Assembly (NCBI RefSeq): GCF_022763245.1
Contig: NZ_JALEGV010000026.1
Coordinates: 1-64,000 of the forward strand
Direction: 5' to 3'
DNA from: Oricola sp.
Lineage (GTDB): Bacteria > Pseudomonadota > Alphaproteobacteria > Rhizobiales > Rhizobiaceae
DNA length: 64,000 bases
In this document: positions 1 through 8,905 of the stretch, piece by piece
How the letters are laid out: each line of letters starts with the position of its first letter
How positions within the stretch are numbered: the first letter of the stretch is position 1
Translations under genes and position numbers: made by a program
The notes under the pieces: generated by a model
Seen by the model: the letters and a program-made list of their open reading frames with translations, nothing else
What the model was told of the DNA's origin: nothing
Database searches by the model: none

Positions 1-208
1 CGGCAACATCCTGGAAAAGCTGACCCGACTTGATCGGGAACCAGGCGCCATTGTCGCCTGGCCCGAATAGTCTGGCTGGCGTCCACCCACCGCCCGCTCC
101 TCGGGCGAGGCCGGCACGCCAGGGCGCGAGCTTCTGGATCCCGCGCAGCAGGGCGGGGTCCGTGCCCGGCGCGTAGGTCTGCCGAAGCTTGCCGAGCGAC
201 GTCGTCAC
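1..208 (-). CDS. Partial phage tail/virion protein, N-terminal 69 residues
   Basis: A GTG start overlaps the stop of the upstream small gene in a GTGA arrangement, and the frame runs open to the window edge. The visible peptide ends in ARLFGPGDNGAWFPIKSGQ and LFQD. It resembles the N-termini of phage structural proteins that carry a 'GxxGxWYDPSDLSTLFQD' motif. It closes the late operon in this window, downstream of the lysis genes. The function of the missing part is unknown. Confidence 0.6.
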   Translation of the reverse strand, partial: MTTSLGKLRQTYAPGTDPALLRGIQKLAPWRAGLARGAGGGWTPARLFGPGDNGAWFPIKSGQLFQDVA

Positions 209-513
209 TTGATCGCCACCTGCAGGTTCGGGTTGGTCGCGCCGGAAAGCCGCACGATGACGCTGCCCCCGGAGACGAAGACGAGCTGCTGCAGTTGGTC
301 CTCGGCGCCATCGACACTTGCCGCCGTCACCTTGCTGTCGGGGATTGCCGCGATGACGCCGTCGATATTGGTCAGCACCTGCAGCGTGCCGCCGCCGAAG
401 TCGCCATTGCTTTCGCCGCTGTCCGGCCAGATGAGCGTGCGATAGCCGGGATCGTGCATCGCTTCGAAACCGATCTCCCAATCGTCATTGTCGGTGAAAA
501 GATACTTCGGCAT
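205..513 (-). CDS. Small phage protein, probably virion-associated
   Basis: This 102-residue protein starts MPKYLFTDNDDWEIGF and is predicted mostly beta strand, with many V, I, G and T residues and no membrane segment. It lies between the lysis genes and a structural gene in the late operon and overlaps the next start by 4 bp, so the two are probably translationally coupled. A structural or decoration role is inferred from position only. I recognise no family. Confidence 0.6.
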   Translation of the reverse strand: MPKYLFTDNDDWEIGFEAMHDPGYRTLIWPDSGESNGDFGGGTLQVLTNIDGVIAAIPDSKVTAASVDGAEDQLQQLVFVSGGSVIVRLSGATNPNLQVAIK

Positions 514-522
514 CCAAGCCTC

Positions 523-801
523 CTATTGCGACGATTTCTTCAGCGCGTCGGTCAGCTTCTCGTCCAGCTTGGCGATGCCGTCCTCGATGCGCTTCATGTG
601 CTCGTGAAAGTCGTCGCGCCGGACATAGTTGTCCTTCACGACCTCGATGCGGTCGTTGGCGCGATCGACGCGCTCGTGCAAGGCCTTGTCGCCGGCTGAT
701 TGCCGCGCCGCGAGACGATTGAACAGCGCGAGGATCAGCCCGCCCAGAGTGGTGAACTGACCGACCGCGATGCCGATCAACCATTTCAGATCCGGGTCCA
801 T
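523..801 (-). CDS. One-TM, coiled-coil lysis-cassette protein
   Basis: The 92-residue protein has one N-terminal membrane helix (about residues 8-27, LIGIAVGQFTTLGGLILALF). A charged, heptad-like tail (about 35-90) rich in K, E, R and D follows. It directly follows holin and endolysin genes. XhlA-like and DUF2730-like lysis accessory proteins share this layout: membrane anchor plus periplasmic or cytoplasmic coiled coil. A role in holin function or outer-membrane disruption is inferred from position. No lipobox is present, so it is not a classical o-spanin. Confidence 0.6.
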   Translation of the reverse strand: MDPDLKWLIGIAVGQFTTLGGLILALFNRLAARQSAGDKALHERVDRANDRIEVVKDNYVRRDDFHEHMKRIEDGIAKLDEKLTDALKKSSQ

Positions 802-802
802 G

Positions 803-1333
803 TCAGGCCGTCGCCCCCGCGATTTTCTCGTTCGTGCGCTGGCGCACGTAGTAGCCGACGATGCCGGCCCAGTAGGTGAAGATCGGCACGACGATCGCCA
901 GCAGCGGCGCCAGCTCGGCGTTCAGCGGGATCTGGCGCAGGATGACGATGCACACCGTGGCGAGCATCATGATCGCCGCCAGGCCGAAACCGTAGGCCAG
1001 CAGTGGCCGCCACAGCCGCTGCAGCCGGTCTTCGCTGCGCGCGTCCGTTTCCAGCACGCCGAGATAGGCCAGCCACTGTTCGCCGAAATCGGCTTCGGTC
1101 TCGCGCACGATCGTTTCGACATGCTGCGCATCGGCCTTGTGCGCCTCCACGATGGCGTCCGGCGTCGGTTCCGTGCCGAGACGGCCCGCCACCGCGTCGA
1201 TCGCTTCAGCGGCGATCTCTGCGCCCTTTCCGCCGATCCTGCGGCGGATGATCCCCTTCAGGATCGGCGCGCCCGCCTTGGTCAGGATCGGGATGAGAAT
1301 TTCCGCGCCGGCGGCGGCTGCGATCGCGCTCAT
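803..1333 (-). CDS. Holin, 3TM GTA-type family
   Basis: This 176-residue protein has an amphipathic N-terminal region. Two strong membrane helices lie near the C-terminus (about residues 112-133, LLAYGFGLAAIMMLATVCIVIL, and 143-162), and a weaker hydrophobic helix lies at the N-terminus. The pattern LWRPLLAYGFGL...PLLAIVVPIFTYWAGIVGYYVRQRT resembles the 'holin of 3TMs, for gene-transfer release' family of alphaproteobacterial phages and gene transfer agents. It would form the inner-membrane lesion that lets the endolysin reach peptidoglycan. It sits immediately downstream of the endolysin gene in the late operon. Confidence 0.8.
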   Translation of the reverse strand: MSAIAAAAGAEILIPILTKAGAPILKGIIRRRIGGKGAEIAAEAIDAVAGRLGTEPTPDAIVEAHKADAQHVETIVRETEADFGEQWLAYLGVLETDARSEDRLQRLWRPLLAYGFGLAAIMMLATVCIVILRQIPLNAELAPLLAIVVPIFTYWAGIVGYYVRQRTNEKIAGATA

Positions 1334-1334
1334 G

Positions 1335-2135
1335 TCAGGCTCCCTTGCGTGGCTTCAGTTCTTCGACGACGAACGCGTCGGCTTCATCCTGCTTCGCCTG
1401 CCGCAGCTTGACGAACCACACCGCCGCCAGCACCAGCACGACGAACAGCCCCAGCAGAGACCAGTCCAGCCAGGCCGGCATCAAGGTCGGATCGGTCGCC
1501 TCCAAACCGCCGCCGCCGACGGCCGTGCCGGTCGCGCCGGTGGCGGCCGTGTTCTTGACATTGTCGGCCTCGATCGACTTTTCGGCCGCCTCGATGCGAT
1601 GCTCCGCCAGCCTGTCCGGCACGTCGGCCGGCTGCAGCGTCTCGGCCGGATCGGCCGCCATTTCCTCCAGCGCCATGGCGACGGATTTGGCCTTGATGTC
1701 GGCCACGCGGCGAGACCACCCCTTGCCGAAGGTCTTCCAGATCCGCAGGCTCATCATGAAGTTTAGCCGCAAGTCGCAGATCTTCGCCGCCGTCTTCGAA
1801 TGGTCGTTCGAGCCCGCCGCCTTCTTCAGCCATTTGATGGCGCGCGACACGCCGGAGTTGACGCCCGCGTCATAGGTCGCGAGATCCACGCCTGGAACGA
1901 GAAAGTATTGGAGGGCTGTCGGTCCCCAGAACAGCTTGCGATAAACGTCCTGTGCTTCCGCCACGGTCAGCTTCAGCACGCTCTGCCGCGGCTTCCCGAT
2001 CAGATCGCGATACCGGTCATAGGTCGCATGGGTGACGCCCATATTCGTCTTGCCGCCCGGATCGGCCGGGTGGTCGACATAGCCGCCCTCCCATTTCCGG
2101 GTGATGGCGTCGCAAATCTGGAACCGGTCCGTCAT
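1335..2135 (-). CDS. GH108 endolysin with C-terminal membrane anchor
   Basis: This 266-residue peptidoglycan hydrolase begins MTDRFQICDAITRKWEGGY. The Glu at residue 16 in the EGG motif is the expected catalytic acid of glycoside hydrolase family 108 (lysozyme-like). A peptidoglycan-binding half follows (about residues 85-175). An Ala/Gly/Thr-rich linker leads to one membrane helix near residues 228-248 (LLGLFVVLVLAAVWFVKL) and a charged tail. The start was chosen because its ATG overlaps the upstream stop by 4 bp (ATGA). The membrane segment at the C-terminus suggests the enzyme is held at the inner membrane until the holin acts; this is inference. Confidence 0.88.
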   Translation of the reverse strand: MTDRFQICDAITRKWEGGYVDHPADPGGKTNMGVTHATYDRYRDLIGKPRQSVLKLTVAEAQDVYRKLFWGPTALQYFLVPGVDLATYDAGVNSGVSRAIKWLKKAAGSNDHSKTAAKICDLRLNFMMSLRIWKTFGKGWSRRVADIKAKSVAMALEEMAADPAETLQPADVPDRLAEHRIEAAEKSIEADNVKNTAATGATGTAVGGGGLEATDPTLMPAWLDWSLLGLFVVLVLAAVWFVKLRQAKQDEADAFVVEELKPRKGA

Positions 2136-2401
2136 GTCGCTTTCCCCGCCTCGTCGAGCAGGTCGGCGATCGCGACGATGTCGGCGCTGGCGCGCAGCCA
2201 TTTCGTCTGGCCGAACCGGGTCGCCAGATAGTCGAAATCGGCGTCCTCGATGTCGATCTCGGGCGCATGCCCGGAAAGCGCGTTCATGACGCGCAGGCTC
2301 TTGCGCACCTCGGCCATGCCGAGCGGACGGTCCGGCGACGCGTGTTCGACGCAGGCGAGCAGCGTCTGTTTCTGGTCTTCGGTCAGTGTCAGCGTCTTCA
2401 C
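2132..2401 (-). CDS. Small phage protein of unknown function
   Basis: This 89-residue acidic protein starts MKTLTLTEDQKQTLLACVEH and is predicted helical. There is no membrane segment or recognisable motif. It sits between the tail fibre and endolysin genes and overlaps the endolysin start by 4 bp, so it belongs to the late operon. A tail-fibre chaperone or small regulatory role would fit the position but nothing in the sequence shows it. Confidence 0.65.
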   Translation of the reverse strand: MKTLTLTEDQKQTLLACVEHASPDRPLGMAEVRKSLRVMNALSGHAPEIDIEDADFDYLATRFGQTKWLRASADIVAIADLLDEAGKAT

Positions 2402-2411
2402 GGGCGGTCTC

Positions 2412-4391
2412 CTATGATACGACGGCGAGCTTGCGGCTGGTGCCGGCGTCGTCCTTGATGGTGATGTAGCCGGTCACGGTCTCGGCCCCGATCGCGGCAT
2501 GCGTGCCGAAGCGCAGCAGGCCGGCATTCTTCGGCCGCAGCCGCAGGTCCACGTCGGTGTCCGTGCCGGTGGCGGCGATGTAGGGCGCGGCGGTGGTCAC
2601 GTTGCTCACCACCTGCAGGTAGTTCGCCGCGCCGATCGTCGCCTGGATGTCGAGCGCGCCGATCTGGTTCGCGCCGCGGAACAGGATCTGGTGGTCGCGA
2701 AATTCCATGTCCACGCGGTTGGCATAGGCGGTGATGCCGGAGGTGATCGACGCCGCGACGAGGTCGTTGGTCGGGTCGAACCATTCGATGCGCTGATGCC
2801 GCGCGAGCGCGATCGCCGACGCATAGGTGGACGAGCCCGACGAGCCGTCCGTGCCTTCGAGCCCGTTTTCGGTGAAGACGATCCCCTTGTTCCACGAGCC
2901 GGCCGCGCCGTTGCGGCCGATCACCAGCGCGGCGGCGCAGGGGTTGGCGGCGGCCGGGCCGTAATCGGTGTGGCCGGAGGCCGCGAGCCAGATGCCGAGC
3001 GCGCCCTTGCCGGCGGAGAAGTCGTAGGGGTTCGGGTCGATGTCGTCGGCGGAGGCGTTGCGCACCTCCATTTCCATGCCGTAGGTCCAGCTCCCCGCGC
3101 CGTCGAGGTGGAACGCCTCGACATAAAGCGCCCAGGACGCCGACGACGACGAGGTGCGCGCATTGGAGACGAAGGCCGAAAGCGCCATGGCGGGGCTGGT
3201 CTCTGCCTCGGCCGTGGCGGCGAAGGCCCCGGCGATCTTCAGCCCGTTCTCGGTGTTCGCCTCGGCCGTGACCAGCAGGTTGGCGCCGATGCCGAGATAG
3301 GCCGGCCCGTCGTCATAGCTGGCGAACCACGACGTGCCGGCGTCGCGCGTCGGGCTGGACAGCGCCGCCGCGCCGGCCCATTTGCTGGCCGCCTCGCCGA
3401 TGAACACCCGGTCGGAAAACCGCCAGATGTTGGCGCCGTCGCCGGTGTCGGTGAAATGCCCGCGATGCATGTTCAGTTCGCCGCCGTCGGTCAGCTGGTC
3501 CCATGTCTGGGTCGGGTCCACCAGCAGCGCGGCATTGTCCATCGCCACCGGCGAGCCGAAGGTGCGGCCCGTCGCCGGCTTCGGCGCGTAGATCAGCCCG
3601 CCGGCCGTGTTCGCCGCCTCGAAGGCCGCCACGTCGCTGGCCGAACCGTCGCCGGGCGCGCCGTAGACCGTGTCCACATTGGCGATCGCGCCGATGATCA
3701 GCGCCGCCGCCGCCGCGTTCGCGGCGGTGAACAGCGCCGCCCCGGTCGTGCCCGCGCCAAGCGCGCTGCGGCCGGCCGCCTGCGTTTCGGCCTCGAACAC
3801 GGCGATGCCCGCCGCGCCGCCGCCCAGCAACGCCTGCGCCGCCGCCTTGGTGGCCGTCGCCAGCATCGATATGCCGAACGCGCCCTTTTCGGGCGTACCG
3901 ATATCCTTGTTGACGTAACCGTCGCCGTCGTCGTTGCCCACCAGCGCAAGCCCTGCAACTGGCGCAGGGACAGGCAGGATTGCCGAGCCGACGCCGAATT
4001 CGAACTTCAGCGACCGGGCGATGTCGCGGCCCTGCTCCTGCGCGATGATCGTGAGCGCGTCCAGGTCGGCGTTGATCTTGCTGGTGTCGAACGCCCGGCT
4101 GGCCAGAAAGTCGGAAAGTCGGGTGAGAGGATGATAGCCGACAAGCAGGTACTGATCGCTCTCCAGCGAGCCGACTCCGAGCTGGATCGATCCGCCATCG
4201 GTGTCGCCAAGCCCGGAGGGAAACACGTAATCGACGCCGTTCGTCAGCGTTTCCCGCGCGCCGTCTCGAATTCGGATGACGGTCAATCCGTCTTCGCGGG
4301 TTAACTCGAAATCGTAGTCGAGCACGGTCGTGTCCGCAGCCGGCGAAAGCGACGTCACGCGATCATTGTATGGCAAGGGCGTCTCGGTCAT
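2412..4391 (-). CDS. T7-type tail fibre/tailspike protein
   Basis: The protein has 659 residues. The first 130 or so resemble the T7 gp17 N-terminal attachment domain (PYNDRVTSLSPAADTTVLDYDF; VIRIRDG; NGVDYVFPSG; SKINADLDAL), which docks to the tubular tail. An Ala-rich helical stalk follows (about 180-235). Then comes a region with a pectate-lyase-like opening (PGDGSASDVAAFEAANTAGG) and a long beta-rich receptor-binding part. It would decide host range by binding the cell surface. It is preceded by two copies of the putative late promoter, and its ATG lies only 12 nt past the CTA element of the nearer one, with no clear Shine-Dalgarno. Confidence 0.88.
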   Translation of the reverse strand: MTETPLPYNDRVTSLSPAADTTVLDYDFELTREDGLTVIRIRDGARETLTNGVDYVFPSGLGDTDGGSIQLGVGSLESDQYLLVGYHPLTRLSDFLASRAFDTSKINADLDALTIIAQEQGRDIARSLKFEFGVGSAILPVPAPVAGLALVGNDDGDGYVNKDIGTPEKGAFGISMLATATKAAAQALLGGGAAGIAVFEAETQAAGRSALGAGTTGAALFTAANAAAAALIIGAIANVDTVYGAPGDGSASDVAAFEAANTAGGLIYAPKPATGRTFGSPVAMDNAALLVDPTQTWDQLTDGGELNMHRGHFTDTGDGANIWRFSDRVFIGEAASKWAGAAALSSPTRDAGTSWFASYDDGPAYLGIGANLLVTAEANTENGLKIAGAFAATAEAETSPAMALSAFVSNARTSSSSASWALYVEAFHLDGAGSWTYGMEMEVRNASADDIDPNPYDFSAGKGALGIWLAASGHTDYGPAAANPCAAALVIGRNGAAGSWNKGIVFTENGLEGTDGSSGSSTYASAIALARHQRIEWFDPTNDLVAASITSGITAYANRVDMEFRDHQILFRGANQIGALDIQATIGAANYLQVVSNVTTAAPYIAATGTDTDVDLRLRPKNAGLLRFGTHAAIGAETVTGYITIKDDAGTSRKLAVVS

Positions 4392-4416
4392 GCGCGCAAG
4401 ACTAGGCGTGCTTCCC

Positions 4417-4431
4417 GGCTGTTATGTTTTA
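4417..4431 (-). promoter_or_regulatory. Putative phage late promoter, copy 1 (tail fibre)
   Basis: On the minus strand this reads TAAAACATAACAGCC, followed 11 nt later by CTAG at about 4405-4402. It stands 26 bp upstream of the tail fibre ATG. It is one of five copies, all leftward and all at module starts. Confidence 0.7.
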
Positions 4432-4454
4432 CGGGCTTTCACAGACAAGCGAAC

Positions 4455-4484
4455 GCCGCCCGGTGCAGGGCAGGACCGGGCGGC
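4455..4484 (-). terminator. GC-rich hairpin between twin late promoters
   Basis: GCCGCCCGGT (4455-4464) and ACCGGGCGGC (4475-4484) form a perfect 10-bp stem with a 10-nt loop. On the minus strand the next bases are GTTCGCTTGTCTGT, moderately T-rich but not a full U-tract. It may stop or pause transcripts coming from the ejectosome genes or from promoter copy 2 before the tail fibre gene. Confidence 0.5.
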
Positions 4485-4538
4485 GCGTGTGTGCCGGAAC
4501 AGGACCGGTCCGGCCGGATCAACCTAGTCCGGCCGTTC

Positions 4539-4553
4539 GGCGGTTATGTTTTA
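4539..4553 (-). promoter_or_regulatory. Putative phage late promoter, copy 2
   Basis: The minus strand reads TAAAACATAACCGCC, one base off the consensus, with CTAGG beginning 12 nt after the motif end (about 4527). The motif includes the TAA stop codon of the upstream virion gene. It lies 122 bp upstream of copy 1, with a strong hairpin between them. Confidence 0.68.
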
Positions 4554-7046
4554 GCCACCCAGGGCTGCGCCGATATTCGGTGCCCGCTGCGGTGTTGCCG
4601 TTCCCGGCGCCCAGTAGAATTGCTGCCCGTATTCGCGCTCCCAGAATTGCTGCTGGCGCTTGAAGGCCTTGTTCGCTTCCGGATCGACCAGGAACTGCAC
4701 CTGGTCGAGAAGCATCCGTTCATAAGCCAGGCGCAGATACCAGATCGTTCCACCCGGTGTGTTGCCTCGCGCGAATTTCACGAGCTCGCGGCCGAAATGT
4801 GTCGTCTCGCCACTGGCCATCTGCACGACGTTGCCGGCGGTCAAATTCCAGAAGTCGTTGGCGCGCTGCACCAGCGGGCCGGCGACGGTCGTGCCGAACC
4901 CGCCGCCATAGCGGTTGATGCCGGAAAACAGGAAATCGCCATAGATCCCCAGTCCGCCGCCCTGCAGCATAGCCGCGCCCCAGTTCTTGGGGTCGGTCAT
5001 GTCCCGCGGATCTCGGCCGGCGGCGACTTGCTTCAGCTGCATCGCGGCCATGCCGAGCAATGTCGTCGAGATCAGCAGCGAGCCGGCATAGGCCGCCGCC
5101 TCGCGCCGCATGCCGCCGGTGACCATGCCGTGGATCCGCTGCCCGTGCAGCAGGATGAAGACCGCGCCGAAACTTTTGAACTGGGTGAAGCTGCGAGCGA
5201 TCTCGCCCATCAGCGTGCCGGGCCTGGTATCCCCGCGCAGGATCGTTTTCGACCGGTGCGATCCGCTGGGAACGGCATGCTCCATCTCCGTCTGGATCAT
5301 TTCCAGGTAACGTTCCGCAAGGCGCGGGTCGATCTGGTCGGCAATCTCGGCCGGCCGCAACACATCGACCTTGCCGCGCGCCTTGTGCAGCTTCGCCTTG
5401 CGCATCAGATCCCAGTCGCGAGCCCTGAACCCGTGCCGCTGCAAGGTCGATCGCAACGCATCCGGCAACGCATCGAAGGTCTGCCCAACGCGCGCGCCGA
5501 ACTCGATTTGAAACGCCATTCCCGTTCCATGCCGCGCGGCTTGCGTCCAGGGCGTCAAGCCCGAGATGGTCAACACCCGGTCGGCGAAATAGTTGGCCCA
5601 GGCCGGTCCGTCCAGCGTGCCGACATAGCGCGCCTGGGCGTGAAACACATGCTGCGCGCTGTCGAGGATAAGTCCCGCCGCAACAGCCTCGCGCCGGTTC
5701 ATCGATCCGAAATGCTTCAGGATGTCGAACAACGTTCCCTTGGCCGATATGCCGGCGAAGTGTCGCGCGATCGCCGATGTTCCCGCATCCGATATTGACG
5801 AGATCGCCGCCGCGCCGAGAACGCTTGACGTGATCAGCGATCGGCCGGCCGCCGCCACATTGGCCCAGCGGCGCGACACAGGGGTCTCGGCCTCGCCCCG
5901 GATCGAAGCCCAGACATCGTCGATCCGCTTCGAGTAGTAGTTCGCGCGCTCCAGGGCCTTCGCGCCATCGGCGGCGATCCGCCCCGGCTTGCCGGCCGCC
6001 ACTTTCTGCGCCTCCTTCATGATCGTCTGCTTGGCCAGCTCGATCGTGCTCGACGGGTTCGGCCCAAGGATTTCCATGGCCGCGATGTCGCGCGCCATCA
6101 TGTTGACGTGCCCCATCATCGCGGCGAACGGGTCTGCTCCGCCGCCAAACTGCGACTGGTATTCAAGCCATGTATCGGCGTCGCGGAAGATGAGGAAACG
6201 GTGCTCGGCCCGCTGATTGGCGAGCGCGCCCCGCCCGAAGGGCCGGCGCGCCGGCTCTCGATTGATCCAGCCTTCGGTCGTGATCGCGTAAAAGACATCG
6301 TCCAGGACGCTGTCCAGCTCGGCCGCATCCACCGGCTTTCCCGTCAAGGGGTACACCATGCGCTCGAGATCCAGCATCGGCCGCACCGTGTCTTTCCAGA
6401 CCTGCAGCCCGGCCTTGCGCAGGGCGCGCGCGTCATGGTGCTGCGGCAGGCCCCAGTTCTCGAGTTTGCCGATCGCGCCGCCGGCCTGGTTGAACCGCAG
6501 CCGCAGCCACTCATGCGTCTCGCGCCAGGCTTTCGCCAGTCCCTTTGCCGCCGCGTCGCCCGTGTCCTCGCCGAAGGCTTCGCGGGCCACGTTCTTCAGG
6601 TCTGCCGCGTTCCACCGGCCGGCGTCGCCCCGCAAGGCCCCTCGCCGGAAGTGGTAAAGCACTTCCTCCATCTTGCCATGCGCCATGCCGATGATCGCGC
6701 CGGTGCGACCCGCGACGGAGGAAAACGGCGCGTTGCCGAAATGCTCGAGCTTCAAAAGCCAGGCCTCGGCGATGTCGCGGCGGCCATCCGGCAGTTTGAA
6801 GCTTGTCACGTCGGCGACGTTCTGCTGCAGCGTCTTCAATGCCAGCTTTGCCTTGCGGCGCTTGTGCACTGTGTCGGCCCTCAGGCTGTCCAGCAGATCG
6901 GTTCGCGCCTGCTCGGCGGCGAGTGGATCCCCGCCTTCGGCGCGCGCGCTGCGCAACCGCTCGAAATCGGCCTCGAGGCGCGTCGCTTCCTCTTTGGAAA
7001 GTTCCCCGCCCGCGACCGCTTCGGCAAGACATTGTGCGATGCTCAT
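4551..7046 (-). CDS. Large internal virion/DNA-ejection protein (T7 gp16-like position)
   Basis: This 831-residue, mostly helical protein is the last of four consecutive large internal virion genes before the tail fibre, the position of T7 gp16. It contains long amphipathic helices and several hydrophobic stretches (for example AYAGSLLISTTLLGMAAMQL and TSSVLGAAAISSISDAG). These would suit a protein that forms a channel in the host envelope during ejection. I see no transglycosylase motif here; the lysozyme-like domain is in the 1020-residue neighbour. Starts at 7055 and 7046 are possible; 7046 was chosen because its ATG overlaps the upstream stop by 4 bp. Confidence 0.75.
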   Translation of the reverse strand: MSIAQCLAEAVAGGELSKEEATRLEADFERLRSARAEGGDPLAAEQARTDLLDSLRADTVHKRRKAKLALKTLQQNVADVTSFKLPDGRRDIAEAWLLKLEHFGNAPFSSVAGRTGAIIGMAHGKMEEVLYHFRRGALRGDAGRWNAADLKNVAREAFGEDTGDAAAKGLAKAWRETHEWLRLRFNQAGGAIGKLENWGLPQHHDARALRKAGLQVWKDTVRPMLDLERMVYPLTGKPVDAAELDSVLDDVFYAITTEGWINREPARRPFGRGALANQRAEHRFLIFRDADTWLEYQSQFGGGADPFAAMMGHVNMMARDIAAMEILGPNPSSTIELAKQTIMKEAQKVAAGKPGRIAADGAKALERANYYSKRIDDVWASIRGEAETPVSRRWANVAAAGRSLITSSVLGAAAISSISDAGTSAIARHFAGISAKGTLFDILKHFGSMNRREAVAAGLILDSAQHVFHAQARYVGTLDGPAWANYFADRVLTISGLTPWTQAARHGTGMAFQIEFGARVGQTFDALPDALRSTLQRHGFRARDWDLMRKAKLHKARGKVDVLRPAEIADQIDPRLAERYLEMIQTEMEHAVPSGSHRSKTILRGDTRPGTLMGEIARSFTQFKSFGAVFILLHGQRIHGMVTGGMRREAAAYAGSLLISTTLLGMAAMQLKQVAAGRDPRDMTDPKNWGAAMLQGGGLGIYGDFLFSGINRYGGGFGTTVAGPLVQRANDFWNLTAGNVVQMASGETTHFGRELVKFARGNTPGGTIWYLRLAYERMLLDQVQFLVDPEANKAFKRQQQFWEREYGQQFYWAPGTATPQRAPNIGAALGG

Positions 7047-8905
7047 AGGCGGCAAGCCTCCAGGATCGTTGCATAGTGGTCGCCCCGGTCGATCGCCTCG
7101 ATCGCCTCGCGAAACGTCACCGGTCCGTCATCCCAGGGGATCGTCTCGTCGCCGAAGGCTTCGACGTCGCGTGCGGCAACCGTGAACTTCTCGGGATGAT
7201 CGAACGTCTCCTCGAGCGTTCCGGCGAACGGCTCCAGCTGGCGGCCGTCGCTTGCCTCGAGGAGCGACGCATCGTCGAACCCGGCCGCCGGCTGGCCAGC
7301 ACGCGCATTCGGCGCCACCCGCGCCACCGCTGCACTGGCATCGATGCCTTCGTCGCGCATGGCTTCCATGGCGCGGATGACGGTCTCGTCGTCCAGGCCA
7401 GGGCCTTCGCGCGAAAGGATCGCGCTCGCATAGTCCTCGGCCTGCGCCCGGCCCGCGTCGAAATCGTCGGCCGCGCGCGACGCCGCGTCGGTCGCATCGT
7501 CGAACGGCACGACCCGTTCGCCCCGACTTTCGCGAAAGAGGAGCTGCAGGAGGTCGTCGGGCCGGGTGGACGCCGTCGCTGCATCGACGTTTCCGAACTC
7601 CCATAGATAGCCGTTTTGCGCTGCCAACTCGCGCGCGCGGTCCAGCGGCATGCCGCCCTTTTTGGCAAGCTTGCCGCGAAACGGCACCGTGACCCGTGCC
7701 AGGTCGCTGCCGCCGACGTCCGGATCGGCGATGTCGATCCCGCCGGCCTTGGCGAGGAATTCGGTCAGGCCTGTCTGGCGCGAAATGGCAGGCCGCGCGC
7801 TTTCGGGCATGACGCGCTCGACGATGCGGGTGAGCTGCGCCTCGTCGATGTCGAAGCGCAACGGCTCGTCCGGACCCGCCTCGAGCGCGCGGCTTGCCCG
7901 TGTCATCGCCTGGTCGTGCGTGTCTGGCTCGATCGCGCGAGGCTTCTCAGCGTCGAAGTGCCGAGCGGTCTCGATCGCGTCCAGCGCGCCCCGCGCTTCC
8001 GCCGGAAGCGCCTCGCGAATGGTCGGCAGTTCCGTCGCGGCGGCGGCGGCGTCGCCCGCCAACGCGCGGCGCACCGGTTCGCGGATCCGCGTGTCGGCCG
8101 CCAGCGCGCCGGCCGCGCGGTCCAGATCGGCTCCGCGCAACGCCCGGCCGATCAATTCGCCGGCGCCCTGCACGCCGCCGCCGAGAAGCGCGCCGGCGCC
8201 GGCTGCGAAGACGATGTTCAACATCGCCTGTTCGACGCCGTGATCAAGCCCGGCCTCCGCGCGCCAGGCCTGCACCATCGGCTGCAGCGACGCTTCCACC
8301 GCGCCGTTGATCAGCGCCTCTTTTGCGGCCACCGTCAGGATCCGGCCGCCGATCGTGCGCGCCGCGCCGGGGCCGCCACTTGCCACGATAGCAGCAACCT
8401 GCAACGGATCGCGCAAACTGCCCGACAGGCCGCCGCCGAGAAGCGCGCCCCATTTCGCAAGGCCGGGCCGTGACCCGGCGAGCCGGCTCACGCTCTCACT
8501 CGCCTCACTTGTGATCGCGCGGGCGTCTTCCTCGATCGTACGACCCGCCCCGATCAGATCGGCCTTGTCCGGGAACCGCTCGGCGAGCGCGCTCAGCTCG
8601 TCGCGAAACCGGCGTTTGGCCGCGTCGTAGCGGCTTTCGCCGGGCAACATCGACGCAAGCTCCTCGCGGCTGGGCATGCCGGAAACCGCCGCGCGCTGCG
8701 GATTGTCCAGTGTCGTGCCGGTTGCCGCCCGGATCGCCTCGATCCGCCGGTCATAGGCTTCCTCCATCGCCTGGCCCCGCGCCAGCGAATTGTCGACATA
8801 GATCGCCGCGTCCCGCGCCGCGCGCCAGATGTCGCCGAGATCGGCCTCGCCGCCAGCGAATGTGTCCAGCGCGCTCGAACGGGGAGGATGAAAATAGAAG
8901 CTCAC
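7043..8905 (-). CDS. Internal virion protein of the ejectosome
   Basis: This 620-residue protein is Ala/Asp/Glu/Arg-rich and mainly helical. It has a hydrophobic centre (about residues 145-240) with segments such as WGALLGGGLSGSLRDPLQVA and LNIVFAAGAGALLGGG. The C-terminal third is acidic. It lies between two larger internal virion genes, overlapping both by 4 bp, which suggests fixed-ratio co-translation. By position it matches part of the T7 gp15/gp16 ejection apparatus. No enzymatic motif is visible, and the exact T7 counterpart is uncertain. Confidence 0.72.
   Translation of the reverse strand: MSFYFHPPRSSALDTFAGGEADLGDIWRAARDAAIYVDNSLARGQAMEEAYDRRIEAIRAATGTTLDNPQRAAVSGMPSREELASMLPGESRYDAAKRRFRDELSALAERFPDKADLIGAGRTIEEDARAITSEASESVSRLAGSRPGLAKWGALLGGGLSGSLRDPLQVAAIVASGGPGAARTIGGRILTVAAKEALINGAVEASLQPMVQAWRAEAGLDHGVEQAMLNIVFAAGAGALLGGGVQGAGELIGRALRGADLDRAAGALAADTRIREPVRRALAGDAAAAATELPTIREALPAEARGALDAIETARHFDAEKPRAIEPDTHDQAMTRASRALEAGPDEPLRFDIDEAQLTRIVERVMPESARPAISRQTGLTEFLAKAGGIDIADPDVGGSDLARVTVPFRGKLAKKGGMPLDRARELAAQNGYLWEFGNVDAATASTRPDDLLQLLFRESRGERVVPFDDATDAASRAADDFDAGRAQAEDYASAILSREGPGLDDETVIRAMEAMRDEGIDASAAVARVAPNARAGQPAAGFDDASLLEASDGRQLEPFAGTLEETFDHPEKFTVAARDVEAFGDETIPWDDGPVTFREAIEAIDRGDHYATILEACRL

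Noticed and set aside
2499-4304. Plus-strand open frame of 601 codons
   Set aside because: It is antisense to the tail fibre gene, with low-complexity Arg/Gly/Ala sequence and no ribosome site.
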